Source: Aspidiotus rigidus (Eukaryota > Arthropoda > Insecta > Hemiptera > Diaspididae). Taken from it: DNA of 64,000 nucleotides. The stretch is taken from positions 1,240,001-1,304,000 of the forward strand of contig JAVHKY010000038.1 of NCBI GenBank assembly GCA_035079385.1. The letters are read 5' to 3'. Position 1 is the stretch's first letter; every line of letters begins with the position of its first letter. This document shows positions 10,401 to 22,093 of this stretch, in pieces. A model generated the notes under the pieces. The model was not told the origin of the DNA. It did not search any database and saw only the letters and a list, made by a program, of their open reading frames with translations. A program made the position numbers and the translations under genes.

Positions 10401-13400
10401 AGAATATACCCTCAGTGAGGAGTATAAGCACGAGTGAAGTGTTTCGATAGAAAAGACCATAATCAGCCAAATATCGAACATTTACAAAAACAGATGAAGA
10501 AAATCGAGACATGAAAAAACAAAATCGATCGTCAGTGAAAGGCAGAATGCTTGTGAGAAGGAGAGTGGAAAGAGGAGCCATAAATCACATGATCAGTGTG
10601 AGAGGCCTTTCTCAAAATCCTGGATTCGTGACGTGTTGGCCATTTTTGATTACGGTGGAGAGGTCGATGAAATTGATTTTGGATCGCTGATCTCTAGCGT
10701 GAATTTAATACAGGGATAGAAGTTGTTGATGAAAAAAAAGAAACTCTTAGAGTTGGGGAGTGGTACCTTTCCATAGACACAGAACTTCATCTACATACAT
10801 GTACCAATATTTCACAAAACCTACAAGAAATTTCATTTTTGAGGCTATTCATGAAAATTTCAGATATGAGAGGTGCTAAAGGAGACTCTACAGGAAGACC
10901 ATCAGGGAGACGACAAATCTTATTTTCAAATTATCAAACATTATAATCAAGGCATGGCTTGAGGGGACTCATGAATTCTTCAGCAGCGGCAAGTGAAATT
11001 TTTGGGCGTTCTAGCGTTTCAGAAACATTTTTAAGGTCTGGAACACATGAGATTTTGGGGTACATACTGGTGACATTAAAAGATATGCGGATAGTATCCT
11101 CAAGAACTATAAGATCTTTGATTTTGTCAAAAATATGAAGGGTATGGCTGAAAGTTGACATGGACCTTTAATTTGTTATCATGGTTTTTGGTGAGAAAGT
11201 CAGAGGGGCACGAAATGTAAAAGACTATAGGTTGAACGTGGATGTCCATTTTGTGCATTTTGGGGAGACCATGTGGACTGGGAGGCCTAAGATTTTTGAC
11301 TTTGATTTGGAATTTGGATATAAATATTAACATTAATTGTGATTAATTTGAACGTTTCGTGTTTCATAGTCCCAGAATTTGTGCTTCTGTTTTCTGTCCT
11401 TTACAACTGGTCACAGTCGTGGTAGCTGTATAAATGGTTTACTTCCCCAAAGAGGATTTAGGGGTCAATATTGGACCAAAATTTTGTGCTTCAAAGTCTC
11501 ACGATTTCTTCTTTTTTTCTCACTCCATAATAGAGAGAGTAATAAAAGTCAGAGAATAATAAATATCATTGTATCGGTTGGGAAAATAGAATTTCACAGA
11601 ACAGGTTTCTTTGTCGCGTACAAAGTATTTTCTCAAGAAACTAAATATTTAAAAAGGAGTTGAAATTAAGCCAATTTTGATGCATTACACCTCCTCCCTC
11701 AACCATACACTCATCTAATTTTTTCATTGATATATATAGATTTTATTAAGTTCTCGAACGAACATCAGAAAATCTAGGATTTACGATCTCCTGGTACCTT
11801 GGTTAGGAACTGGTCTATTAATTTCAAATGGTGAGTTGATTGCGAATTCATCAATGTTAAGCTTCGATTCGTAATGATAGAAGTTTAAAAGCAATTTATT
11901 GGACATACGCAATGCTTAGGATCCAAATGGCATCAACGGAGGAAACTACTCACTCCAACTTTTCACTTCTCTATTTTGGAGTCGTTCCTCCCGATCATCA
12001 CTGAACATAGTAGAACCATGGTGGAAAAACTCAGCCCAATGGAAGGTCGAAAAGAGGAATGGGATATCTTTTCATTCGTTAACAAGTTCACATTCGGTGT
12101 AATTTGCGGTCAGTCGCGTGTAAAAGACTTCTTTATCCTTTTTTTTCGTAAAAACAGCTAATTTGGAATTTATGATTATAGAAACAGCCATGGGACTCAA
12201 GTTGAACGCCCAAGATAGCGAGTCACACAAATATTTAGAAAATGTATTGCAGTAGGTATCATTATGAATCGGTGTAAATAATTGGAATTCTTTTCTCAAG
12301 AAATTACTTTCTAAAATTATAGTATGACCAGAATAGTTCTACAAAGGGGAGTAAATCCGTTATGGCACAACAAATTTCTATACTCGTATTCAAGTCTCTA
12401 CCAGGAAGAAATAAAGTCTCTCAAGATTTTACATTCTATGTCAATGGATGTAAGTACCTAGATCATGTGTTTTAGAGGCTGTTCTACCATAATTTTCTTG
12501 ATTGGGAAATATAAAATCAAGGAAACTAGGTATACTTTTATTTACTCACATTATATCTGTTGTTATAGTTTTTTTTCTTAATAGGTACTGTTTCTTGGTC
12601 TTTAAAAATCATTTCTTTTTACAAAATCCCTGGGCCATATTTTAGAAAGATTTTGTATTGAGACTTCACTTGAGCCCTACGTACTTTTTAGAATAGTTTA
12701 AGCATCAGTAAATCCAATCAGGAGCTTAAGATATTTCTTGCAAGAGAGTATAGCAATAGTTTTGCCCCTCGCCTAATGAGCGATCTAAAAATAACTTTAC
12801 AAAATTCCTGCATCAAAAAAAAATAATTGACTTTCACCTAAATCGTCTATTTATTTCGAGAAGGTGTAGATCGTTCGAGTTGGTCATGCATTCCCTATCC
12901 TTAGGTTCACCGTAAGTGTCTGACTATTATTTTCTAATTTTTCAAAATTCCTCCACCTCTTCCACTTATTACATATAGGGTAATAGAAGTCCACTGACTG
13001 AAATTTTTCGTAACCTATCATTGAAATTTGAGATTACTATTTTACAGGTAATACAAAAAAAAAGACAGAAACGACAAGAAGAAAATTTGAAGAGCCTTCA
13101 CAATGATTATGGTAGATTGAAAAATTTCTTTTCAAGCTTCCTAGATATTCTGACAACCAACTGACTTAAATTTTGGGCTACAACATTTCAGATACAAAAT
13201 CAAAAAAAGCATTTTTGGATTTACTTTTGGATATAGCTGAAAGTTCTGAAGTTCCTTTAACAAACGAAGATATTCGAGAGGAAGTCGATACGTTCATGTT
13301 TGAGGTTAGTCTTAAAACCGAGAATGAGGAAATTCTGATTTATTTGTAATTGAATAATTTTTGCAATGATATTTTCAGGGGCACGACACCACAACGTCGG

Positions 13401-15129
13401 TTATTTTGTCGACCATTCATTTACTAAGTTCGCACTCTGATATTCAGGTGGGTCAGAAATGTAACAACGATCAAACGTATCAAGAGTAAATTAACTGGAC
13501 TGACTCGTGATAATTACCTTGGAACTAATTTCATTACAGGATAAAGTAGCGGAAGAACTTTTCTCTGTATTCGGCGATTCAGATCGTGATCCTTCCTTGC
13601 AAGATATCTCCAAATTGAAATACTTGGAATGCGTTATTAAGGAGAGTCATCGCTTGTTCCCACCAGTGCCAAATGTTGCTCGACAATTACTTGAACCTAT
13701 TACTTTAGGTAAAGAAATAAAAAGTCGTTATCTTGTGTGTCCTGATTGATGAAAAGAGGATTTTGTCGCTGTTATTCTCAGATACAGTGTGAAATGATCT
13801 TCAAAATTGTATGACTGGGGTACCTACCATATTTTTTGAGTAAAGACAGAGCATAAGAATTTTCACTGGGACAGGATTCAGATAGGAAGTGGGACACAAA
13901 ATGGAAGTAGAATTATTTTAACCAATTTCCATACAGTCAGGACTCCGACATAATTATCTGACGTAGAGCTTCAATTTTAAAAGATGAACACGTTTCTGCG
14001 ATCATATAGTTTTGCGAATGAAAACTTTGAAGGGGCTAGATCCTGAGGTACTCTTCTCGAAATAAAGTTGTTATAAACTGTAATTGAATGAACTTCACGA
14101 ATATTAGAGACGTTGCTCAGAGCTTAAATTTTGAGCATCAGCGTCGGCAGACTTCCCAACGGCCCAATAATCTAGGACCTTTGATAACATTTTTTAGTTT
14201 GCTTTTGGAGATGCTGTAATACAAAAGACTGTCAAGGCTTGGCTTCTTTTACGTATAATCTATTGGAGTTATAATAGTAGTATATAGTTGTAAGCAAGTG
14301 GGAGATCCATCCAAAGTTTACCCTATCCTCAACCAAAACTGTCGTTAAAAGTTTTTTCACTGTTTTTTTTTTTTTTTTTGGTTTTGATAAGGGAAAACAA
14401 TTTATTATTCTATTTTTTTTCTTTCACAAAATTTTAAAATAATTATATCTCTAATCCGATTATTTACCCCTCATAAAATAACTTACGTTTTCCGGGTTTG
14501 ATTTGTTAGTATTGATGCTCGAAAAGTTTTTCAGAAAATTTGTTCCAATTTATTCTGCCGGAAATTCAATATTTGATCGATATTTGGAATTTAATTATAC
14601 GTTAATCTTCTATTATCTTGTATTATTCGCATTGATTCAGCATTCCTTATCGATCCAATTCTTGCTTTCAGGTGGTAAATATTTAATTCCAGTTGATACT
14701 ATCATAAACATTGACATTCTGAGACTACATCGTCAAGAAACGAATTTTCCAAATCCTGAAAAATTCAATCCAGATAATTTTTTGCCAGAAAATTTAAATG
14801 GTAGACATCCTTATGCATTTATACCATTTAGTGCCGGACCTCGTAATTGCATTGGTAAGTACGTATTATAGTTATTTTCATGACAAAATATATTAGACTC
14901 CTCTGTTTTCATCCTTCTATCAATTACTGTGATGAAAAATTTTTATGTGACTTTTGTAGGTCAGAAATTCGCAATATTAGAAGAAAAGGTTTTGTTATCC
15001 TCCTTGTTCCGTAAATACGAGATTAAATCGTCACAAAAAGAGGAAGACTTAGGACTTATTGCTGAGATTGTCTTGCGTCACGATAATGGAATTTATGTCA
15101 CCATAACACCCAGGATATGGAAAAATTAA
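7422..15129 (+). CDS. Cytochrome P450, CYP4 clan (P450-1), 12 exons, 505 aa
   Basis: Microsomal haem-thiolate monooxygenase. Exons: 7422-7587, 10045-10151, 11740-11830, 11920-12108, 12182-12251, 12323-12449, 13048-13111, 13192-13304, 13379-13447, 13540-13708, 14672-14854, 14960-15129. Every junction is GT/AG and keeps one frame, giving 505 residues, normal for CYP4. An N-terminal hydrophobic ER anchor (residues 1-20) is followed by the hinge [12 protein letters not shown]. The I helix reads FMFEGHDTTT, with the CYP4 haem-linking Glu at 309. ExxR is ESHR at 367-370. The haem loop is [10 protein letters not shown] with Cys448. Oddities against P450-3: FGVIC for FDVIC at the end of exon 4 with donor gtcagt, and PVDT for PAGT in exon 11. 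Intron 1 carries a MITE and intron 2 a Penelope fossil. The substrate cannot be told from sequence; CYP4 members act on fatty acids, hormones and xenobiotics. Confidence 0.88.
8754..9205. mobile_element. hAT-like MITE, 452 bp, in P450-1 intron 1
   Basis: The ends form inverted repeats (CAGGGTACAATAAAGAG at the left, CATGGTACAATAAAGAG read inward from the right, both running on to tattgacac). The flanks are an 8-bp duplication GATGGAAC (8746-8753 and 9206-9213). The 8-bp duplication and CAGGG start fit the hAT superfamily. The equivalent site in P450-3 (about 34125) has a single GATGGAAC and no element. There is no coding capacity. Confidence 0.85.
10480..11335 (-). mobile_element. Penelope-like retroelement fragment in P450-1 intron 2
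   Basis: The minus strand reads, in broken frames, as a Penelope-type reverse transcriptase: HGLPKMHK (usually GLPKIHK), [12 protein letters not shown] (usually FDVTSLYTNIP), [20 protein letters not shown] (usually G..MGSPLSP..A...M), [14 protein letters not shown] (usually RYVDD) and FYPCIKFT. Stops and frameshifts make it inactive. I did not see a GIY-YIG domain. A sister copy is in intron 2 of P450-3. Limits are approximate. Confidence 0.7.
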
Positions 15130-16851
15130 AAAAGTGAAAAAAGCACTACAGTCACTGAAACTGATAGCGTAATTTGAGTCTTATTTATTTAATAATGTGT
15201 ATTTATTTATTTTTTCAATTTTGTGCGCGAATTGGCTTCCAACTTTGTATAAAATAGCTTCTAATTTCAAGTGGCGGGCTGGAAGAAATATTTAGAAAAG
15301 TTGAAGAAAGTGGGCATCTACAGACCATTCTTTTCTTCCCTATAAACCGCGCGCTTTTCATTCAAAATAAAGAACTAGTTGTAGTCACATTTTCATGTCT
15401 CTTTCACCAGAAGAATTGAATGAATCTAAAGGCAAAAGACATAAAGGCTAAAACGTCCTTCTTCATCCAGTTTTTGGAAATAGCCGCGCGGCAAATATAA
15501 AGGACGCAATTTTTACCGCGCTTAGCGAATAAATGACGCGACGCCGTCGCTAATTCGCTATAATAATGCAATGGCGTTAGTGAAATCAAAATGGCGGTTG
15601 AATGTATACCCAGTAAACTCATGACTTACTTATGAGAGTCACGCAGTCGGGTCGGTTTTGATGTTTTCATCTGCGACCTCAGCGATGCGATGTGTAGAAG
15701 AGATAAAAAAAATGACAGAAAATACGCGACTAAAGCACTTTGAACCTTTGAATCATTGCTGTTGATTGCATTCCGCGACAAGAATCGAGACGGCTTAAGG
15801 CTTTCAGCTGAAGTTGACGACCTTGAAAAATATAGCTTCGGCTTTCGAATTCCCATCAGTCGAAAAAATAAAGCTGGCTTTCGGCTAATTGTTACGTTTG
15901 GTATCCGTTTTGTTTTTCACTACGCGGCGGAACTTGAAGTTCCGAATATAAGTAGCCCTGCGTATTTCAATCGAGAAATATTCCAGAAAAAATATACGTC
16001 GTCCGGCCGGCCGATAATTTAACCTAACTTGATGAGAGGACGAAATCTGACCTCTAACAATGAGACAGGAACTTAGAAGGATTTTGAGTTTTGAGCGTTG
16101 AATGGTGGGAGGGGGACTGTTTCCCATAAAATAGACTCCCTGCATCCCTCGTTCAATCCCGTTGAGAAGCCGTGAGGTTTTTGGAGCGGTTTCGGTGTTC
16201 ATCGGTGTGGTGTGACTGTACTTCCCGGTGCGGTACCACACTTTGTCCCTCATCAGAACTTCAATTTCCAGCTAGTATAACTCCTCTTGTGCTGCATTAA
16301 TTACACTGAAATTGGGCAAAAAAAAAAAAAAAGAAAAATGAAGTCGAATTGAATGGAGTTAAGTTCGTAGCGAAAAAAATGAAGAATTTTTCACTCTTCC
16401 ATTTATTTTTTCTACTTTTTTTCTAAAAACCCGTTTCTAAATGCGTAAGAATCAAAATACTGCTGCGCACTATGGAAAAGTGAGTAAGCACTGAATGCTC
16501 ATACACAGTCTGCCTAATTTACGTCTTGGAGTTTTTTTTTAAGAAACTGCCGGATTTGATGTGATGATGACTTAGTTGTTTACTTGCCTTCGTTGAAGTG
16601 AGTAGTAAATATGGTACTCCTGAATGTATGAGTACATATCGTACACATATATAATTATGGGGACATCTACCTGCATTGCATCAGAAAATAGCCTCATCGA
16701 AGTAATTTATTTGTCTACCACGCGCATGAAGCGTGGGCTCTCGTTCCACCGTTTGCCAAATAATCTTCTAAGAATTTAGCTGTGGACTCACTTTATTTTT
16801 ATGTACAGTATTACTCATTCCTGTACTGTAGTAGTCTGCTTCAAATATAGG
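15130..16851. other. P450-1 3' flank and intergenic sequence up to the LTR element
   Basis: The first 130 bp resembles the P450-3 3' flank, and similarity stops near 15266. Beyond that, open frames at 15756-16022 (plus) and 15885-16253 (minus) have no recognisable domain. Nothing else is supported. Confidence 0.4.
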
Positions 16852-17237
16852 TGTAAGATTGTAAGATTACTCATTCTGACTCATTCCTTCGTACTCGTAA
16901 TCTCCTCTTTATCATTTCTTCGCTACATTCACACTTTCATTTCATGACCTGTTCTCTCTCGATTTTCCTCTCGCGACTTGTCGCGTAGACTCATACGTCG
17001 CTTCCCGTAGGTTCATCTTCTTTCGTATTTTTATTCTCTCTCGACACTTTGATTTTCTCGTTCATAGCGAACACATCTTTCTTTCTTTCTTTTCTTTGCT
17101 TTACCTATGCTCTCGCATTCGCGTTTATTTTGCTTATAGTTACCATAAAACGACTTTTGTTTAGAATTCGTTTCTTTGAATAAAACGCATTTCATCTGAA
17201 GTCGTTTTTCTTCTTTGGAGATCTATACGATCTTATA
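16852..17237 (+). repeat. 5' LTR (386 bp)
   Basis: Matches 21716-22093 throughout, apart from an extra TGTAAGAT at its left edge (TGTAAGATTGTAAGATTAC against TGTAAGATTAC). It is pyrimidine-rich and contains gaataaaacg near 17177, a possible poly(A) signal. Confidence 0.9.
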
Positions 17238-17399
17238 AATTCTAAACCTTTTTGTCGTTTATTATCACTCCCGCGAGTCCTCGCTGATTACTAGCCCTCG
17301 CAAAAGTGCAGTGCCAGTTCCGGATCACTCAATTTTTGGTTTTGTGGAAAAATTTTCGAATTCAAAAGTTAAAAAAAAAAAAAACAACTTTGCTCTATC

Positions 17400-18566
17400 A
17401 TGGCTTGTAAAGTTCGTTTTACTCTTCGTGCTGAACCCTCGCCAGCTGACTTGACCAAAAAAACCACAGTACCACGCATGTACTCGCTCCAATTCCTGGA
17501 CGAGGAAACCGTATATGTGTTTTCCGAAGAACACAAGGACTTATCTCATCATGAGCGTCTGATGGCTCTTCCGACGGCGATAATGGCCAAACGCGAACTA
17601 GCACCACGCTGGGCTAAGAGATCCTTTAAGATCACACTCCCAGATGATATCGCGGCCCTCTACATAGATTCAGATGGAAACCCAGTTTTCCTCGGGAAAA
17701 TGTTGGACGAGTTGGACTTGTCGGCGTATTCTACAACCTCTTCCGGCTCGACGAATCTACAACCCTTTACCCCAAACACAACAGAGGCAAAATTCAATCC
17801 TGCTCCCAGATCGCTGTCTTCGATTGTCAAAGATGCAGTCATACCTAAGTTCGGTTCCAAAGTCTCATCCTCAAATGCCGAAGCCTGGCTCCAAATCTTC
17901 GAAGGCGAATGTGCGCGCCTAGATATCGATCAAACGAGATATTGGGAAGTCATTCGACTCTTTCTAGAAGAGTCCGCGGAAAAATGGTATTTGACCACCC
18001 GTCTCTCTTCTAATTCCACCGCATGGGAATTCTGGCGATCTTCGTTCGTTGACAACTTTGGTCAACAGGGAATAGCTGTAGCTCGAACCGCATTCTCGTA
18101 CAAGTTCATCGGTGGACCAATGAATAATTATGTTCAGAATAAGCTGAATCTTCTTGCGTCCTTCAATCCTCGTATGCATGAATTAGATAAAATGGCACAC
18201 CTTATTTTGGGACTCCCAAATCGTCTTCAGGAACGCGTAAACCTCGCCGAATGTAATTCGCTGAGTAAGTTATTATCTACACTAAACGCTTTTGACTGTC
18301 CGTCTCGCACAATTTTGCCAAACACTCCGAACGCATCGCTTTCTAGCACAAGTGCCTTTTCCTCATTAAAACCACGCACTCCGTGCCCTTACTGCAAAAA
18401 GAAAGGGTTCGAGAGGATGCATTTTGAAAAGGATTGCTTAGTTAAGGCTAGGGACCTTCGCCAATTAAAACCTAACGTAAATATCCAAAAAGAAACTAAA
18501 GCAATCCATTCATTTGACTTGACCGACCTAGAGAATGAAATTTCGAATATTCAAAAAAACGAGTAA
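17400..18566 (+). CDS. Gag polyprotein of the gypsy element (388 aa)
   Basis: Intact frame from ATG 17400 to TAA 18564-18566. The middle has a retrotransposon Gag core (WLQIFEGECARL, YWEVIRLFLEESAEKWY, LILGLPNRLQERVNLAEC). Near the C-terminus is one zinc knuckle, CPYCKKKGFERMHFEKDC, a CX2CX8HX4C variant of the usual CX2CX4HX4C. Gag packages the element RNA into particles. The frame ends four codons after the start of an A-rich slippery site that leads into pol. Confidence 0.85.
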   Translation: MACKVRFTLRAEPSPADLTKKTTVPRMYSLQFLDEETVYVFSEEHKDLSHHERLMALPTAIMAKRELAPRWAKRSFKITLPDDIAALYIDSDGNPVFLGKMLDELDLSAYSTTSSGSTNLQPFTPNTTEAKFNPAPRSLSSIVKDAVIPKFGSKVSSSNAEAWLQIFEGECARLDIDQTRYWEVIRLFLEESAEKWYLTTRLSSNSTAWEFWRSSFVDNFGQQGIAVARTAFSYKFIGGPMNNYVQNKLNLLASFNPRMHELDKMAHLILGLPNRLQERVNLAECNSLSKLLSTLNAFDCPSRTILPNTPNASLSSTSAFSSLKPRTPCPYCKKKGFERMHFEKDCLVKARDLRQLKPNVNIQKETKAIHSFDLTDLENEISNIQKNE

Positions 18567-21500
18567 AGCCCGCGTTTGTTGATGTAAAAGTGGAGTACGG
18601 AGATTTTTCTGATGGAAAGGGTCTTCACGACTCTGGCGCGAACTCTTCAGCAATCACGCTGTGCGCACTAAAAAAGTTGAAAAATTACAAATTTGTACCT
18701 TGGAAATCCACTTACACAACAACAAGCGGCACGGGCAATACTTTAGGAATCACGATGCTTGACATCAAAATTTTTGATATATCTAAGCGAGTTCTTCTCT
18801 ACGTCATCGAGCCAGAAAATTTTAATTTTGATTTTGTTATCGGCCTGGATCTCATAAAATTATTTCGTTTATCACTTGACTACAAATTGAATCTTTCTCA
18901 AAGTAACGTAAATTCACTCAACAAGAAATTAAATCTTACTCAAAGTAACGTAAATAAAGATCCGGACATTTCAATTAATTCGATAAAATGGAACGATTAC
19001 GTTCCAGTTGAACTTTATGAATCAAAGGTGGCTCACTTAGATCCTTCAAAAAAAAAAAAAATTCACGACTTAATTAAAGAAAATTTTTCTGCCTTTGCCA
19101 AACATGCCTTCGATGTTGGCAATGTTACAAAATACGAATGTCCTATAGATCTTTCTGATAACGTATTTGTCACAAAAAAACCGTACCGATGTACGTTCGA
19201 CGATCAAGAGGAAATTAACAGGTAGTGCAAAGAACTTTTAAAACATGGTATGATTTCCGAATCTCGTTCACCCTTTGCATCTCCCGTAACGATGCAATTC
19301 AAGAAAGACGGGTTGAGCGCTTCCAAAATCAAGACACGAATGTGCATTGACTTTCGTGCTCTGAACAAGTTGCTCATCCCAGAGAGTCAACCTTTTCCGT
19401 TAATTGACGAGATTGTTGTTAGAACACGAGGCTGTTCCTGGTTCTCGGCTCTGGATATAAACGCAGCGTTCTGGTCTATTCCAATCCGCAAGAAGGATAG
19501 ATATAAATCTGCGTTTATAACTCAGCACGGGCACTATGAATGGCGTTCCATGCCCTTCGGGCTTAAGAACTCACCAGCCGTTTTTCAAAGAATTCTTTCA
19601 AGTATACTTTCACGTAAAGATTTATCCGATTTTGCCGTCAATTACTTGGATGATATTTTAATTTTCTCGCGTTCATTCGATGAACACATTTCGCACGTTC
19701 GACGCGTAATATCCGCAATTTTTGAAGAAGGTTTTCGCCTTAATTTTAAAAAATGTAATTTTGCATCGTCTTCCATCCGATACTTAGGTCACATTATCGG
19801 GACCGACACTGTAAAACCCCTCCAAGATAACGTGGTCGCAATTACTAACTTTCCTACCCCCTCTTCTAGGAGAAATGTTCGTTCGTTCCTTGGTAAACTC
19901 AACTTTTACCGCAAATTTATGCCTAATTCAGTATCTATCCTTGAACCCCTCCATAATCTTCTCCGCAAAAATATCCCATTCTCTTGGTCCGACGAGTGTC
20001 AGCTGAGTTTCGAAAAAGTTAAAAAGCTTCTCACTTCGGCTCCCATCTTGTCAATCTTCGATCGTACGAAACCTGTATTTATCTACACTGATGCCAGTGG
20101 GTTAGGTATAGGTGCAGTACTGAAGCAGACTCAAGCAGACGGGTCTCAAAAACCTGTCGCTTATTTCTCAAAGAAATTGTCTAGTGGCCAAAAGAAGAAG
20201 AAAGCTATCTATATCGAAAGTCTAGCGATTCGTGAAGCTATCCGATACTGGCGTTTTTGGCTGATCGGTCGCCATTTTACCGTTATAACTGATCACAAAC
20301 CCCTTCAACATCTTAACCTCAAAGCCCGTACTGATGAAGAACTCGGCGATCTAGCCAATGAACTTCTTCAGTTCGATTTTGAGATCCTCTATCGTCCTGG
20401 TTCTCTTAATAGCGAAGCTGATTGCCTTTCCCGAAACCCGGTTCTCGATCCTTCTTCCGACTCCCTCCCCTCTGAGCCTCTTCTTCCTTCCTTTAATTTT
20501 CTTTCCTTAGACGATATTCAAAAACTTCAGAGTAATATTACAAAACTTGATAACGATATTGTTAAAGAAAATGTAATCTTTCGTTCCATAAGAGGAAAAT
20601 TACGAATTGTCTTAGATAAAAAGCCGGTAAAAGACTTACCGAAATTGTACACGCAAAATGCCACTCAGGGTCAAAACATGTTATAGCTACGATAAGTAAA
20701 CATTTTTTTTTTTCCAAATATGTACAGTTGTATTACATCATTTTGTAGAAATTGTCATACTTGTATTCAAAATAAATCACGTCGTACTCGCCGCAGTGCT
20801 CAGTTGGGTCTCCTTGGTCCCGCTACTCACCCCTTTGAAATCATGTCGCTTGACACAATCGGCGGTTTCTCCAATAACAATTCATCGCTCCGTTACCTTC
20901 ATCTTTTTGTAGACCATTTCACCCGTTTCGCTTTTATCCTTTGTTCGAAAGGCCAGTCTGCCAAGGATATGATCTCATTGATTGACTCAGTTCAGAAGCG
21001 TCATCCGATCGGTACCCTTCTGACTGATCAATATGGAGGTTTGTCTTCTGACGAATTTCGGTCCTACTGTACTCGTTCCGGTATTTGTCATATTTTCTCG
21101 GCTGTCGATAGTGCATTCTCCAACGGTCTAAACGAACGTTTAAACCAAACTTTGGTGAATCATATTCGTTGCATGAAAAATGATGAATCTACTTCTCCCA
21201 GGAAAAGTTGGGCGACTATTGCATCCGAATGTGTTAGTCATTACAACAATTCTATACATAGCGTTACCAAATTCTCTCCTTCTTATCTCCTTAACGGTAT
21301 TTCCGACTCAATTATTCCTGACATCCTTTTAGATCCTCCCAACCTCACTGCAGACCGTGAAATTGCCTTACGTAATTCGCTTAAGTATCATGAATACAAC
21401 AAGAAATTATATGATAAAAATAAGAATGTTATAGATTTTACCATTGGAGATAATGTTTACGTCGACAATGGAAACAAGATTAATCGTGATAAACTCGATA

Positions 21501-21637
21501 AATTACGTATCGTTCCTTTTAAGATTACCAACCGTTTATCAAACAACGTTTTCGAAGTTTTTGTAGGAGGTCACGGACCTCTCAATAAAAGATTGTATCA
21601 TGCGAGTAAGTTGTTACGACCAGATTGTACTCGATAG
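18539..21637 (+). pseudogene. pol of the gypsy element (protease, RT, RNase H, integrase), interrupted
   Basis: The domains are clear: aspartic protease HDSGANSSAI (about 18627), RT with SRSPFASPV and YLDD (about 19645), RNase H starting FIYTDASGLGIGAVLK (about 20080), integrase zinc finger ending CRNCHTC (about 20747), and a DDE core with SLDT, LLTDQYGG and NERLNQTL at the classical D-35-E spacing. The C-terminal tail is the usual gypsy type. Breaks: an in-frame TAG at 19223-19225 between protease and RT; TAG at 20684-20686 and TAA at 20696-20698 in the integrase zinc-finger region, where part of the HHCC motif reads in another frame before a T run at 20702-20713. This copy cannot make a full Pol. 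Confidence 0.88.
18554..18560 (+). promoter_or_regulatory. -1 ribosomal frameshift slippery site A AAA AAC
   Basis: The heptamer AAAAAAC is phased exactly as X XXY YYZ against gag codons AAA (18555-18557) and AAC (18558-18560), one codon before the gag TAA. The pol frame is -1 to gag and opens just after an in-frame TGA at 18536-18538, so the overlap is 18539-18566. This fits Gag-Pol made by -1 frameshifting. A downstream pseudoknot was not assessed. Confidence 0.75.
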
Positions 21638-21702
21638 CTGATGACCTACTTTCCTTTTCCTTCTCCCTTATTCTACGTTTCTTCTTTCCGCTCTTAAATG
21701 AG

Positions 21703-21715
21703 TGGGGAAGGGGGA
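21703..21715 (+). other. Polypurine tract
   Basis: TGGGGAAGGGGGA lies directly against the TG start of the 3' LTR, the expected plus-strand primer position for an LTR retrotransposon. Confidence 0.8.
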
Positions 21716-22093
21716 TGTAAGATTACTCATTCTGACTCATTCCTTCGTACTCGTAATCTCCTCTTTATCATTTCTTCGCTACATTCACACTTTCATTTCA
21801 TGACCTGTTCTCTCTCGATTTTCCTCTCGCGACTTGTCGCGTAGACTCATACGTCGCTTCCCGTAGGTTCATCTTCTTTCGTATTTTTATTCTCTCTCGA
21901 CACTTTGATTTTCTCGTTCATAGCGAACACATCTTTCTTTCTTTCTTTTCTTTGCTTTACCTATGCTCTCGCATTCGCGTTTATTTTGCTTATAGTTACC
22001 ATAAAACGACTTTTGTTTAGAATTCGTTTCTTTGAATAAAACGCATTTCATCTGAAGTCGTTTTTCTTCTTTGGAGATCTATACGATCTTATA
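21716..22093 (+). repeat. 3' LTR (378 bp)
   Basis: Same sequence as the 5' LTR without its 8-bp edge duplication. It ends at ATCTTATA, then the TAGG target duplication, then 106 bp to the P450-2 ATG. It could supply promoter or splice signals to P450-2; this is inference. Confidence 0.9.

Larger units (their letters stand above)
16852..22093 (+). mobile_element. Ty3/gypsy LTR retrotransposon, 5.24 kb
   Basis: Complete structure of 5' LTR, gag, pol and 3' LTR, flanked by a 4-bp target duplication TAGG (16848-16851 and 22094-22097). The LTRs begin TGTAAGAT and end ATCTTATA and look identical by eye apart from an 8-bp tandem duplication at the start of the 5' copy, pointing to a recent insertion. 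Domain order is gag, protease, RT, RNase H, integrase, as in Ty3/gypsy. No env-like frame is present. A tRNA primer-binding site was not obvious. Pol is broken, so the copy is not autonomous. The element lies in the same direction as P450-2, and its 3' LTR ends 110 bp before that gene's ATG. Confidence 0.93.

Noticed and set aside
15756..16253. Overlapping open frames of 88 and 122 codons on opposite strands
   Set aside because: No domain motif, no splice context and no counterpart in the P450-3 flank.
17325..21116. Minus-strand open frames across the gypsy element
   Set aside because: Shadows of gag and pol, which carry clear domain motifs on the plus strand.
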